DNA of 64,000 nucleotides from Salinarimonas soli. GTDB taxonomy: Bacteria > Pseudomonadota > Alphaproteobacteria > Rhizobiales > Beijerinckiaceae. A program made the position numbers and the translations under genes. The stretch covers positions 1 to 64,000 of the forward strand of contig NZ_VUOA01000023.1 in NCBI RefSeq assembly GCF_008386575.1. Direction: 5' to 3'. Positions 47,579 to 56,795 of this stretch are shown in pieces; position 1 is the stretch's first letter, and every line of letters begins with the position of its first letter. A model generated the notes under the pieces. That model did no database searches. It saw only the letters and a list, made by a program, of their open reading frames with translations, and was not told the origin of the DNA.

Positions 47579-50500
47579 TCACTCCGCGGGCTGGACCCGC
47601 TCGCCTTCGGTCTTGCCGTGGCCGTAGCGTTCGCGCAGGCGGTCGAGCATGCTGGAGACGTGGTTCGACGGCTTGGAGAAGCCGGCGAGCAGCAGATAGA
47701 TGCAGGGCACCACGAGGGTGGTGAGCAGCGTCGAGAGGCTCACCCCGCCCACGATCACCGAGCCGATCGCCGCCCGCGCCTCGCCGCCCGCCCCCGTGGA
47801 GAGCGCCAGCGGGACGGCGCCGCCGATGGTGGCGATCGAGGTCATGAGGATCGGGCGAAGCCGCATGACGGACGCCTCCGTCACCGCTTCGCGCACGCTC
47901 AGGCCCTGCTCGCGCAGCTGGTTGGCGAACTCGGTGATCAGGATGCCGTTCTTCGTCATCAGGCCGATCAGCAGGATCATGCCGATCTGCGAGTAGATGT
48001 TGAGCGACTGTCCCGTCCACCACAGGGCCAGGAGCCCGCCCGTGACCGCCAGCGGCACGGTGGTAATGATGATGAGCGGCGCGACCCAGCTCTCGAACTG
48101 CGCCGCCAGCACCAGGAACACCACGAGGAGCGCCAGGCCGAACGTGATGTAGATCGCGCTCGACGAGTCCTTGAACTCCTTGGCCTGGCCCTTGTAGCCG
48201 ATGCGCGCCTCCGCCGGCAGGTCCTCGCGCACGATCCGCTCCAGCGTGTCGATCGCCTGGCCGATCGACACGCCCGGGGCCAGCGCCGACTGGATGGTGA
48301 TCGAGCGCAGGCGATCCTGACGGTTGAGCACCTGGGGCGCGGCCGACTCGCTCAAGGTGATGAACGAGGACAGCGGCACGAGATCGCCGCTCGCGGACCG
48401 CATGAAGGTGTTGGCGAGGTCGCTCGGGTTGGCGCGGTCCTGGGCGCGGGCCCGCATGATGACGGGGTACTCGTTGCCCCGGTTGACGAAGGTGGAGACC
48501 TCGCGCTCGCCGAACATGAGCTCCAGCGTGCGGCCGATCTCCTCGATCGACACGCCGAGATCGGCCGCGCGGGCGCGGTCGATCTGCACCCGGATGTCGG
48601 GCTGGCTCTCCTTGTAGTCGGTGTCGAGGTTCTGGTAGAGGCCCGTGGCCTGCGCCCGCTGGATCACCCGGTCGGTCCATTCCTTGAGCGTCGGGTAGTC
48701 GGGCCCGCCGATCACGAATTGCAGCGATTGCTGGCCGAAGCCGCGCTGGCCGAGGGAGGGCGGGTTCACGGGGAAGGCGCGCGCCCCGGGAAAGGTGGTC
48801 ACGGACCCGAAGAGCTGGCGCGTCACGTCCTGCTGGCTGATGGAGCGCTCGTCCCAGGGTACGAGGCGCACGATGACGAGGCCCGCATTGACGGGGGAGG
48901 GGCGTACGAAGCCCGGAGCCACCTGGCTCAGGAGCGAGGCCACCACGCCCTTGTCCTGCATCGGGCGCAGCGCCCGCTCGACCTCGCGCACGCGCTCGCG
49001 GGTATAGTCGAGGCTCGACCCCTCGGGCGCGCTGATGGGGATGATGATGATGCCGCGATCCTCGACGGGCGAGAACTCCTTGGGCACCGCCTGGAACAGG
49101 TTGAAGGCGGCGAGCGACACCACGACGCCGAGCGCGAGCAGCACGAGCGGGATGTTGAGCGCCCGCTTCAGGATCCAGCGATAGCCGTTGGTCATGCCCA
49201 CGAAGACGGGCTCGGTCCAGCGATGGATGGGCCCGTGGGCCGGCACCATGAGCTTGGAGCACATCATGGGCGTGAGCGTGCGCGCCACGACGCCGGAGAA
49301 GAAGATCGCCGCGGCGAGCTGGATCGCGAACTCCCGGAAGAGCCGGCCCGTGTTGCCCGTCATGAAGGCGAGGGGGATGAACACCGCCATGAGGGTGGCG
49401 GTGGTGGCGATCACCGCGAAGCCGATCTCGCGTGCGCCGTCGAAGGAGGCGAGCAGCGGCGGCTGCCCCTCCTCGATGCGCCGGTGCACGTTCTCGATCT
49501 CCACGATCGCGTCGTCCACCACGATGCCGATGGCGAGCACCACCGCGAGCAGGGTGAGCACGTTGATCGAGGCCCCGAAGAACGCCGCCACCATGTAGGA
49601 GGCGATCACCGAGACGGGGATCGCCACGATGGCCACGATGGTCGAGCGCCAGTCGCGCAGGAAGATCAGGATCACGAGGATCACGAGGGCGATGCCCTCC
49701 ATGAGCACCCGCATGACGCCGTTGATCGAGGCGCGGATGAACTGGCTCTCGTCGTAGGAGATGCCCGTCGTGGTGCCCGGGGGGAGGGCGCTCTGGAGCT
49801 TTTCCAGCTCCGCCCGCACCCCGTTGGCCACGGTGAGCGTGTTGGCGGTGGACTGGCGCACGATGCCTAAGCCGATGGCCGGCTGGCCGTCCTGGTAGAA
49901 CTCGAAGCGTGCGTCCTCCGGGCCCACCTCGACCCGCGCGACCTCGCCCAGGCGCACCAGATAGCCGTTCTTGTTGGAGACGATCACCCGCGAGAAGGCC
50001 TCGGGCGTCGCGAGCCGCGAGTCGGTCTTCACGGTGAGCTCGCGCTGGCTCGACTCGATGCGCCCGCCCGGCAGCTCCACGTTCTGGCGCTTGATCGCGG
50101 TCTCCACGTCCTGGACCGTGAGGCCCCGGGCCGCGAGGGCGCCCCGGTCGACCCAGATGCGCATGGCGTAGCGCCGCTCGCCGCCGATGTTCACGTTGGC
50201 GACGCCCTCGACCGTGGCGAGGCGGTCCACGTAGACGCGCTTGAGGAAGTCGGAGAGCTCCAGCGGATCGAGCGTGGAGGAGATGACGCTGATCCACATG
50301 ATCGCGCCCGCGTTCGCGTCCACCTTGCGCACCACGGGCGTCTCGACGCCGTCGGGCAGGCGCCCGATGATGCGCGAGACCGCGTCGCGCACGTCCGAGG
50401 CCGCGGCCTCGGGGCTGCGGTTGACGTTGAACTCGATCGTGACGCCGGAGCGGTCGTTGCGGCTCTCGGACGTGATCGCGCGAATCCCCTCCAGGCCCGC

Positions 50501-50713
50501 GACGGCGCCCTCCACCACCTCCGTGATGCGGCTCTCGATCACCTCGTTCGAGGCGCCGCGATAAATGGTGTTCACGGAGACCACCGGGGGATCGACCGCC
50601 GGGTACTCGCGCACGGGCATCTGCATTAGGGAGGCGAGACCGCCCACCATGAGGAGCAGGCTCACCACCACCGCGAAGACCGGACGGCGGATGAAGAGAT
50701 CGGAGATTTGCAT
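47579..50713 (-). CDS. RND efflux transporter permease (HAE1/AcrB type)
   Basis: A 1044-residue proton-driven inner-membrane pump protein with 12 helices. It starts ISDLFIRRPVFAVVVSLLLM. Helix 4 has LAIGIVVDDAIVEIENVHRR, with the paired Asp of the proton relay. SYDESQFIRASINGVMRVL precedes helix 2, and the GDLVPLSSF segment and large porter loops are in place. The paired Asp and overall sequence fit multidrug (HAE1) rather than heavy-metal pumps. The adaptor gene lies upstream, 27 bp away; no TolC-like gene is nearby, so the outer-membrane channel is encoded elsewhere. Confidence 0.95.
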   Translation of the reverse strand: MQISDLFIRRPVFAVVVSLLLMVGGLASLMQMPVREYPAVDPPVVSVNTIYRGASNEVIESRITEVVEGAVAGLEGIRAITSESRNDRSGVTIEFNVNRSPEAAASDVRDAVSRIIGRLPDGVETPVVRKVDANAGAIMWISVISSTLDPLELSDFLKRVYVDRLATVEGVANVNIGGERRYAMRIWVDRGALAARGLTVQDVETAIKRQNVELPGGRIESSQRELTVKTDSRLATPEAFSRVIVSNKNGYLVRLGEVARVEVGPEDARFEFYQDGQPAIGLGIVRQSTANTLTVANGVRAELEKLQSALPPGTTTGISYDESQFIRASINGVMRVLMEGIALVILVILIFLRDWRSTIVAIVAIPVSVIASYMVAAFFGASINVLTLLAVVLAIGIVVDDAIVEIENVHRRIEEGQPPLLASFDGAREIGFAVIATTATLMAVFIPLAFMTGNTGRLFREFAIQLAAAIFFSGVVARTLTPMMCSKLMVPAHGPIHRWTEPVFVGMTNGYRWILKRALNIPLVLLALGVVVSLAAFNLFQAVPKEFSPVEDRGIIIIPISAPEGSSLDYTRERVREVERALRPMQDKGVVASLLSQVAPGFVRPSPVNAGLVIVRLVPWDERSISQQDVTRQLFGSVTTFPGARAFPVNPPSLGQRGFGQQSLQFVIGGPDYPTLKEWTDRVIQRAQATGLYQNLDTDYKESQPDIRVQIDRARAADLGVSIEEIGRTLELMFGEREVSTFVNRGNEYPVIMRARAQDRANPSDLANTFMRSASGDLVPLSSFITLSESAAPQVLNRQDRLRSITIQSALAPGVSIGQAIDTLERIVREDLPAEARIGYKGQAKEFKDSSSAIYITFGLALLVVFLVLAAQFESWVAPLIIITTVPLAVTGGLLALWWTGQSLNIYSQIGMILLIGLMTKNGILITEFANQLREQGLSVREAVTEASVMRLRPILMTSIATIGGAVPLALSTGAGGEARAAIGSVIVGGVSLSTLLTTLVVPCIYLLLAGFSKPSNHVSSMLDRLRERYGHGKTEGERVQPAE

Positions 50714-50740
50714 CGGGGGGCCCGCGCGTGAAGGGTCGGA

Positions 50741-52054
50741 TCAGCCCCGCCGCTCGGCGGGCAGGGCGTTGTTGTCGGTGCGGGCCGCGGCGGGCCGCGT
50801 GCCGCCGGGGGCCGGGGTGCCGGCGGGACGTGCCTCGCCGGGGGTAGCGCCGGGGGCGCCGATGGGGCGCGGGTTGACCGCGGCGCCCGCGCGGACCCGC
50901 TGGACGCCGCGCACCACGATGGTCTCGCCGGGCTTAACGCCGTCCACGACCTCCACCCCGGCCGCCTGGCGCTGGCCGATGGTGATCACGCGGCGCTCCA
51001 CCTTGTTGTCCGCCACCACGTAGACGATGTGGCGCAGGCCCTCGTTGACCACGGCCTCCTCGGGCACCACCACGGCGTTCTCGCGCTCCAGCACCTCGAG
51101 GGCGACGGAGAGGAACATGCCCGGCCGCAGGGTCTCGTCCCCGTTCTCGAACTCCGCGGTGAGCTTCACGGTGCGGGTGGTGGGCTCCACCCGGGGGTCG
51201 AGGAGCGTGACCTTGCCGGTGAAGGCGCGCTCGGTGAACGCCGCCGACATGGCGCGCACGGTCTGGCCCACCTTCAGCTGCCCGAGCAGGTTCTCGGGCA
51301 CGGCGAAGTCGACGCGCACCTTGGACAGGTCGTCGAGGCTCGTGATCCGGGTGCCCGGCGAGACATAGGCGCCGAGCGAGATGGAGCGCGAGCCGATGCG
51401 GCCGGCGAAGGGCGCGCGTACGATGAGATCGTCCATGCGGGCCTCCGCGGCCCGGCGCCGGGCTTCGGCCGCGGTCACGGCGCTCTCGGCGGAGCGGACC
51501 TGCGCCGAGAGGTCCTCGACCTGCGCCTCGGTGCCCGCGCCGGTGCGGCGCAAGGCTTGGGCACGCTCCAGGCGCCCGCGGATCTCGTCGCGCTGCGCGC
51601 TCGCGCGCTGGATCTCGGCGGCGGCGCTCTCGATGTCGGCGCGGCGCTCGTCGGTCTCGAAGCGCAGGAGCACGTCGCCGGGCTTCACGAGCTGGCCTTC
51701 CTGGAAGCGGATCTCGGCGACGACGCCGGACACCTTGGCGGTGACCGTGATGGACTCGTTGGCCCGCACCGTGCCCACCGCCTGGCGCGTGTCGACGATG
51801 CGTGCGGTCTTCACCGTGTCGACGTCGACCAGGGCGGGGCCGCCGGGGCTGCCGCGACCGGGCGGTCCGCCGCGCCCGGGCTGCTGAGCCGCAGCGCCGG
51901 CCGCAGGCGCCTGGGGCAGGTAGGGCGCGATCACCGGCCCGATCACGGGCACCGCCGCGACCTGCTGCCACTGACCCGTCTGATGCACGTGCCATGCGCC
52001 ATAGCCAAGGCCGCCGATCACCGCGATGACCGCAAGCTGTCCGTACCAGCGCAT
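50741..52054 (-). CDS. RND efflux periplasmic adaptor (membrane fusion protein)
   Basis: A 437-residue adaptor linking the permease to an outer-membrane channel. One N-terminal membrane segment (LAVIAVIGGLGYGAW) anchors it, and a Gly/Pro/Arg linker follows. The lipoyl halves are AKVSGVVAEIRFQEGQLVKP and VRAPFAGRIGSRSISLGAYV, with an alpha-hairpin of about 60 residues between them. The beta-barrel and membrane-proximal domains follow. The tail (about 390-437) is low-complexity Pro/Ala. ATG 52054 has AGGAG upstream. It is first in the operon. Confidence 0.94.
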   Translation of the reverse strand: MRWYGQLAVIAVIGGLGYGAWHVHQTGQWQQVAAVPVIGPVIAPYLPQAPAAGAAAQQPGRGGPPGRGSPGGPALVDVDTVKTARIVDTRQAVGTVRANESITVTAKVSGVVAEIRFQEGQLVKPGDVLLRFETDERRADIESAAAEIQRASAQRDEIRGRLERAQALRRTGAGTEAQVEDLSAQVRSAESAVTAAEARRRAAEARMDDLIVRAPFAGRIGSRSISLGAYVSPGTRITSLDDLSKVRVDFAVPENLLGQLKVGQTVRAMSAAFTERAFTGKVTLLDPRVEPTTRTVKLTAEFENGDETLRPGMFLSVALEVLERENAVVVPEEAVVNEGLRHIVYVVADNKVERRVITIGQRQAAGVEVVDGVKPGETIVVRGVQRVRAGAAVNPRPIGAPGATPGEARPAGTPAPGGTRPAAARTDNNALPAERRG

Positions 52055-52686
52055 GGAGGCTCCTGAAGGCTGAACTCGAGTGTTCCCGGCCTGCTTGTAT
52101 ACGCAAGATCGGGTCCAGAGGATGGGATAGGGATACACATAGCAGTGAACATGGGCTCCTGCATGCTTTTGTCGCAGCCTGCCGGCCGCTGCGCACGGCG
52201 CCCCGGGGCGGTCGCGGGGCCGGCTCGGGGGGCAGCCCCGGCGCGCCGTGGGCTCAACGTCAGGCTGGCGTAACGGCAGGGTGCCCAGCAGACATCAAGC
52301 GTGGTATTTCGCGGCCGTGACAGGCGAACGCGACTCGATGTTCGACGGCGACCGGCAGACGACGGCTGGCGTGCATGCGGGCGCCGACAAAAAACGGTCG
52401 AGCCGTTTCTGGCGTCGAAGCAATGATTTACGCGGGTTTTTCGCTGGGCTCCGCATCTGATCGGTTTCGATATTTTTCGGCATCGCTTCTTATCGCCTTG
52501 TAATTGCCGGGATGCGGGTCCATATTCGGATCATCGACATTTGGCCGAATATCGGGCCGTTCCGCCAGGGCGAACAGCCGGGCGCGCGTTCAGACCTTCC
52601 ACCTCCAGATTTCGACAGCCGGATTCCGGATGCGCAGACGCGCGCCGTCGTCCAATCTGCATACCCAAGTGACAAGGATACCCCGC
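52055..52686. other. 632-bp intergenic region between RND operon and csp gene
   Basis: Divergent promoter region. Near the adaptor side is CTTGTATACGCAAG (52094-52107), a short dyad that could be a repressor operator. The csp side is less GC-rich around 52400-52510 and probably contains a long csp leader. A 70-codon open frame at 52248-52460 has no protein character and is not called. Confidence 0.4.
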
Positions 52687-52896
52687 ATGAACACGGGCAC
52701 CGTGAAGTTCTACAACGAGACCAAAGGCTTCGGCTTCATCCAGCCGGACAATGGCGGCAAGGACGTGTTCGTCCACGCCACGGCTCTCGAGCGCGCCGGC
52801 ATGCGCGGCCTCGTGGAAGGCCAGAAGGTCTCGTTCGACACGGCCGAGGATCGCCGCACGGGCAAGATCGCCGTCGACAACATCCAGGCCGCGTAA
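52687..52896 (+). CDS. cold-shock protein (CspA family), second copy
   Basis: A 69-residue cold-shock domain protein close to the one at 16056. RNP1 is KGFGFIQP and RNP2 DVFVHAT. It has the same length and the same ending style (VDNIQAA against VDLKAA). CAAGGAT upstream provides the ribosome site. The leader region is long. Likely an RNA chaperone; temperature response not shown. Confidence 0.95.
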   Translation: MNTGTVKFYNETKGFGFIQPDNGGKDVFVHATALERAGMRGLVEGQKVSFDTAEDRRTGKIAVDNIQAA

Positions 52897-52965
52897 CGGC
52901 TTCCGGCGCGGAGCCGCCGCGCCGACCCGCCGCCCGCTCAGGGCGGCGTCCACAATAACAAGAAG

Positions 52966-53193
52966 ATGATCATGAAGTTTTCATTCCAGCCGGGCCGTGC
53001 CCGGCGTCCCCTCCGCTCCGAGCAGGCGACCTTCCGGGTCGCTCGCCTGTGGGCGCACGAGGCGAACGGGTCGACCGAGGTGAGCCACCTCATCGACCGT
53101 ACCTACGACTACGCCTCGCCGCGCGAGCTGCTCTGGCACCTGGCCGAGCGTTTCGCGCGCCCTGTCGGCGATCTCGCCCTCGATCGGGTCTGA
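52966..53193 (+). CDS. small basic protein of unknown function
   Basis: A 75-residue protein starting MIMKFSFQPGRARR with a middle AHEANGSTEVSHLIDRTYDY and an ASPRELLWHLAERFARPVG helix near the end. No signal or membrane segment. ACAAGAAG lies before the ATG at 52966; a second ATG follows two codons later. Codon third positions are GC-rich as in neighbouring genes. Family not recognised. Confidence 0.55.
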   Translation: MIMKFSFQPGRARRPLRSEQATFRVARLWAHEANGSTEVSHLIDRTYDYASPRELLWHLAERFARPVGDLALDRV

Positions 53194-53325
53194 TCGCCGG
53201 GCCTGCTCCGGCAGGCCCTCTCGCTTTCGAGCGCGGAGCCGTGCCGCCCGGCCCCGTGACCTCTCCTGCAGGCCGGCAGACTTTCGTGGGTGGCGGCCCT
53301 GGTGCCGCCTCCCCATATAGGACCC

Positions 53326-53526
53326 ATGAGCAACGACAATCCGAACTACCCCTACACCCTCGAGATCGCTCCCTGCGTGAAGCCGTCCGGCCATTACGGA
53401 TGGGCGATCCGCCGCCATGGCAAGCTCCTCGAGCGGTCCGATCGGCCCTACCATTCCGAGAACTCCGCCCGCGAGCGCGGAGAGGCGGCGCTGGAGCGCC
53501 AGATCCGCGCGTCCCGCGACCGCTGA
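53326..53526 (+). CDS. small conserved-looking hypothetical protein
   Basis: A 66-residue hydrophilic protein with YPYTLEIAPCVKPSGHYGWA followed by IRRHGKLLERSDR and a helical end GEAALERQIRASR. It resembles a small uncharacterised family common in Hyphomicrobiales with the pattern GHYxWAIRxHGKLLxRSDR; this is from memory. Start ATG 53326 after ATAGGACCC. An earlier in-frame GTG adds unlikely residues. It lies 133 bp after the preceding small gene. Confidence 0.65.
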   Translation: MSNDNPNYPYTLEIAPCVKPSGHYGWAIRRHGKLLERSDRPYHSENSARERGEAALERQIRASRDR

Positions 53527-53640
53527 GCCGGCACCCGTCCCGGCGAGACCGCGCCCCTCGCGGGCGCGATCCACGGACGGCCCCACCCACGGCATCCTGA
53601 TCCTCCGCGGCGCCCCGGCGCCGCGGAGCGTTGCCGCATG

Positions 53641-53733
53641 GGCGCCAGCTTGACCCATCGCCCGTGGAGGCCCATACCGGTCGGCGGGAGACCCCTCCCC
53701 ACCGAGGGGCGCCCATCTGGAAGGATGGATCAC
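53641..53733 (+). promoter_or_regulatory. serC RNA motif-like leader
   Basis: Directly before serC two hairpins follow each other: CCCCTC-CCCACC-GAGGGG (53692-53709) and CCATC-TGGAAG-GATGG (53713-53728). The second contains the AAGGA ribosome site. GGCGCC at 53641-53646 and at 53708-53713 can also pair. Two hairpins abutting serC agree with the alphaproteobacterial serC RNA motif known from comparative genomics. Ligand and mechanism are unknown. Confidence 0.6.
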
Positions 53734-54909
53734 ATGACCGCGAACACCCCCGCCGCGCGCCCGCGCGCGCCCTATTTCTCGTCCGGCCCCTGCGCCAAGC
53801 GCCCCGGCTGGTCCCTCGACAAGCTGTCCGACGCCCCGCTGGGGCGCTCTCACCGCGCCAAGGCCGGGAAGGCGAAGCTGAAGCTCGCCATCGACCTCAC
53901 CCGCGAGGTGCTGGAGGTCCCCGCCGATTACCGCATCGGCATCGTGCCGGCCTCGGACACCGGCGCCGTCGAGATGGCCATGTGGTCCATGCTCGGGGCC
54001 CGCGGCGTCGATCTCCTGTCCTGGGAGAGCTTCGGCGAGGGCTGGGTCACGGATGCGGTCAAGCAGCTCAAGCTCTCCGACGTCCGCACCCTCTCGGCGC
54101 CCTATGGCGAGCTGCCGGACCTGTCCCAGGTCGATGCCGCGAACCGCGACATCGTCTTCACCTGGAACGGCACCACCTCGGGCGTGCGTGTGCCGAACGC
54201 CGACTGGATTCCCATGAAGCGCGACGGCGTCGTGATCTGCGACGCCACCTCGGCGGCCTTCGCTCAAGCCCTCGACTGGCCGAAGCTCGACGTGGTGACC
54301 TTCTCCTGGCAGAAGGCGCTCGGCGGCGAGGCGGCGCACGGCATGCTGATCCTCTCGCCCCGCGCGGCGGAGCGCCTTGAGACCTACAAGCCCGCCTGGC
54401 CGCTGCCGAAGATCTTCCGCATGACGAAGGGCGGAAAACTCATCGAGGGCATCTTCGAGGGCGAGACCATCAACACGCCCTCCATGCTCTGCGTGGAGGA
54501 CTATCTCGACGCCCTGAAATGGGCGAAGAGCTTAGGGGGCCTCGACGCGCTGATCGCCAAGGCCGACGCCAATGCCCGCGTGATCCAGGAGTGGGCCGCG
54601 CGCACGCCGGGCGTCGCGAACCTCGCGCAAAACCCGGCCATCGCGTCCAACACCAGCGTCTGCCTCGTCATCGACGATCCGGACGTGGTCGCGCGCGGCC
54701 CGGAGGCTGTGTCGGCCGTCGCCAAGGGCATCGCCGCGATGCTCGAGAAGGAGGGCGTCGCCTACGACGTCGGCTCCTACCGCGACGCGCCCGCGGGGCT
54801 TCGCATCTGGTGCGGCGCCACGGTGGAGCGGTCCGACCTCGAGGCGCTCGTCCCCTGGCTCGACTGGGCGCTCGCCGAGCAGAAGGCGCGGCTCGCCAAG
54901 GCGGCGTGA
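53734..54909 (+). CDS. serC: phosphoserine aminotransferase
   Basis: A 391-residue PLP enzyme converting 3-phosphohydroxypyruvate to phosphoserine; it may also act in pyridoxine synthesis. The N-terminus has [15 protein letters not shown] and [27 protein letters not shown] and the Lys site [18 protein letters not shown] are clear. [18 protein letters not shown] follows. It is the longer alphaproteobacterial type of SerC. I chose ATG 53734, eight bases after AAGGA; ATG 53725 is in frame nine bases earlier. serA follows after a repeat, so the two may be co-expressed. Confidence 0.95.
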   Translation: MTANTPAARPRAPYFSSGPCAKRPGWSLDKLSDAPLGRSHRAKAGKAKLKLAIDLTREVLEVPADYRIGIVPASDTGAVEMAMWSMLGARGVDLLSWESFGEGWVTDAVKQLKLSDVRTLSAPYGELPDLSQVDAANRDIVFTWNGTTSGVRVPNADWIPMKRDGVVICDATSAAFAQALDWPKLDVVTFSWQKALGGEAAHGMLILSPRAAERLETYKPAWPLPKIFRMTKGGKLIEGIFEGETINTPSMLCVEDYLDALKWAKSLGGLDALIAKADANARVIQEWAARTPGVANLAQNPAIASNTSVCLVIDDPDVVARGPEAVSAVAKGIAAMLEKEGVAYDVGSYRDAPAGLRIWCGATVERSDLEALVPWLDWALAEQKARLAKAA

Positions 54910-54914
54910 CGCCG

Positions 54915-55071
54915 CCATCCCCCTTGCGGGGAGGGGCTAGGGGTGGGGGTCGGGACGCGAGAGGTCCCGGTGCAGGATCAAGCCTGTAGCAGCGTGCGTG
55001 CTCCCCTCCCCATCCACCGCTCCGACTTTTCGACCCCCACCCCCATCCCCTCCCCGCAAGGGGGAGGGGGG
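54915..55071. repeat. MITE-like inverted repeat between serC and serA
   Basis: The left arm has CCCCCTTGCGGGG, then AGGGGCTAGGGGTGGGGGTC. The right arm (from about 55031) has GACCCCCACCCCCATCCCC, then TCCCCGCAAGGGGGAGG. The arms are about 38 bp with a gap of about 78 bp. It is the same family as 3365-3510 but with a different centre. It would fold in the serC-serA transcript and could modulate serA. Confidence 0.8.
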
Positions 55072-55088
55072 CAAACCGCAGGTGCCCC

Positions 55089-56675
55089 ATGCCCCGCGTC
55101 CTCATCTCCGATGCCCTCTCCCCCGCCGCCGTCCAGATCTTCAAGGATCGCGGCATCGACGCTGATTTCCAGCCCGACCTCGGCAAGGACCGCGACCGTC
55201 TGGCTGCCGTGATCGGCGACTATGACGGGCTTGCCATCCGTTCCGCCACGAAGGTCACGGCCAAGATCCTGGAGGGCGCCGTGCGTCTCAAGGTGATCGG
55301 GCGAGCCGGCATCGGCGTCGATAATGTCGACGTGCCGGCGGCCACGGGCCGGGGCGTGATCGTCATGAACACGCCGTTCGGCAACTCCATCACAACGGCC
55401 GAGCACGCCATCGCCATGATGTTCGCGCTCGCCCGCCAGATCCCGCAGGCCGACGCCTCGACGCAAGCCGGCAGGTGGGAGAAGAACCGCTTCATGGGCG
55501 TCGAGATCACGGCCAAGACGCTCGGCGTCATCGGCTGCGGCAATATCGGCGCCATCGTGGCCGACCGCGCGGTCGGCCTGCGCATGCGGGTCGTGGCCTA
55601 CGATCCCTACCTGACCCCCGAGCGCGCCTTGACGCTCGGCGTCGAGAAGGTGGAGCTCGACGAGCTGCTGCGCCGGGCCGACATCATCACGCTCCACGTG
55701 CCGATGACGGACCGCACCCGCAACATCCTCTCGGCGGAGGCCATCGCCCGGACGAAGCGCGGCGTGCGCATCGTCAACTGCGCCCGCGGCGGCCTCGTCG
55801 ACGAGGCGGCGCTGCGCGCGGCGCTCGATTCGGGCCACGTCGCGGGGGCGGCGTTCGACGTGTTCGCCATGGAGCCCGCCACCGAGAACCCGCTGTTCGG
55901 CCACCCGAACGTGGTCTGCACGCCGCATCTGGGCGCCTCGACCTCGGAGGCGCAGGAGAACGTCGCCCTCCAGGTCGCCGACCAGATGTCCGACTACCTG
56001 CTCCAGGGCGCGATCCAGAACGCGGTGAACTTCCCCTCGATCTCGGCCGAGGAGGCGCCGCGCCTCAAACCCTTCGTCGCGCTCGCCGAGAAGCTCGGCT
56101 CGTTCCTGGGCCAGCTCACCGAGGCGCCGATCAAGGGCATCCGCATCGAGTACGAGGGCGCGGTGGCCGGCATGAACACCCGCGCCCTGACGGCCGCGGC
56201 CGTCACGGGGGCGCTGCGGCCCTTCCTCCAGGACGTCAACATGGTTTCGGCGCCCGTCGTCGCCCGCGACCGGGGCATCGTCGTCGAGGAGGTGAAGCGC
56301 GAGAACGCGGCCCGCGACTACGAGAGCTTCATCCGCATCGTCATCGACGCCGAGGACATGCCGCGCCATGCCGGCGGCACCGTGTTCCAGGACGGCAAGC
56401 CCCGCGTCACCGAGATCCGCGACATCGCGGTCGACGCCGAGTTCGCGCCCCACATGATCTATGTCCGCAACGCCGACCAGCCGGGCTTCATCGGCCGCTT
56501 CGGCATGCTGCTCGGCGAGGCGGGGGTCAACGTCGCCACCTTCGCGCTGGGCCGCGACCGGCCGGGCGGCGACGCCATCTGCTTCGTGGCCGTGGACGAG
56601 GCGGTGTCGCCGGAGCTGCTGGCCCGGATCGAGGAGATTCCGCAGGTGAAGCGCGCCCGCGCGGTGCGGTTCTAG
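55089..56675 (+). CDS. serA: D-3-phosphoglycerate dehydrogenase
   Basis: A 528-residue NAD-dependent enzyme starting serine synthesis from 3-phosphoglycerate. RAGIGVDNVDVPAATGRGV holds the substrate loop, and GVIGCGNIGAIVADRAVGL is the NAD motif. The catalytic Arg is in NCARGGLVDE and the His in CTPHLGASTSEAQENV. Residues 320-450 form the intervening domain and 455-528 an ACT domain (QPGFIGRFGMLLGEAGVNV), the usual site of serine feedback. Length equals that of long-type SerA. Confidence 0.97.
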   Translation: MPRVLISDALSPAAVQIFKDRGIDADFQPDLGKDRDRLAAVIGDYDGLAIRSATKVTAKILEGAVRLKVIGRAGIGVDNVDVPAATGRGVIVMNTPFGNSITTAEHAIAMMFALARQIPQADASTQAGRWEKNRFMGVEITAKTLGVIGCGNIGAIVADRAVGLRMRVVAYDPYLTPERALTLGVEKVELDELLRRADIITLHVPMTDRTRNILSAEAIARTKRGVRIVNCARGGLVDEAALRAALDSGHVAGAAFDVFAMEPATENPLFGHPNVVCTPHLGASTSEAQENVALQVADQMSDYLLQGAIQNAVNFPSISAEEAPRLKPFVALAEKLGSFLGQLTEAPIKGIRIEYEGAVAGMNTRALTAAAVTGALRPFLQDVNMVSAPVVARDRGIVVEEVKRENAARDYESFIRIVIDAEDMPRHAGGTVFQDGKPRVTEIRDIAVDAEFAPHMIYVRNADQPGFIGRFGMLLGEAGVNVATFALGRDRPGGDAICFVAVDEAVSPELLARIEEIPQVKRARAVRF

Positions 56676-56795
56676 AACCCCTGCGGCCGCGGCCGGCGCC
56701 GCCCGCGACGAGGACGGTTGCCCGGGCTCGCCGAGCCGCGTAGGTCCGGGGGAACGGGGAATCCCCGCTTCCATCGCAAGAGTGAGACGTCCCGC

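Noticed and set aside
47188-47724. Open frames across the repeat cluster
   Set aside because: They translate palindromic repeats and differ between repeat copies; no coding signal.
52248-52460. Possible 70-residue gene upstream of the second csp gene
   Set aside because: No ribosome site, no recognisable protein pattern, and it lies in a probable leader/promoter region.
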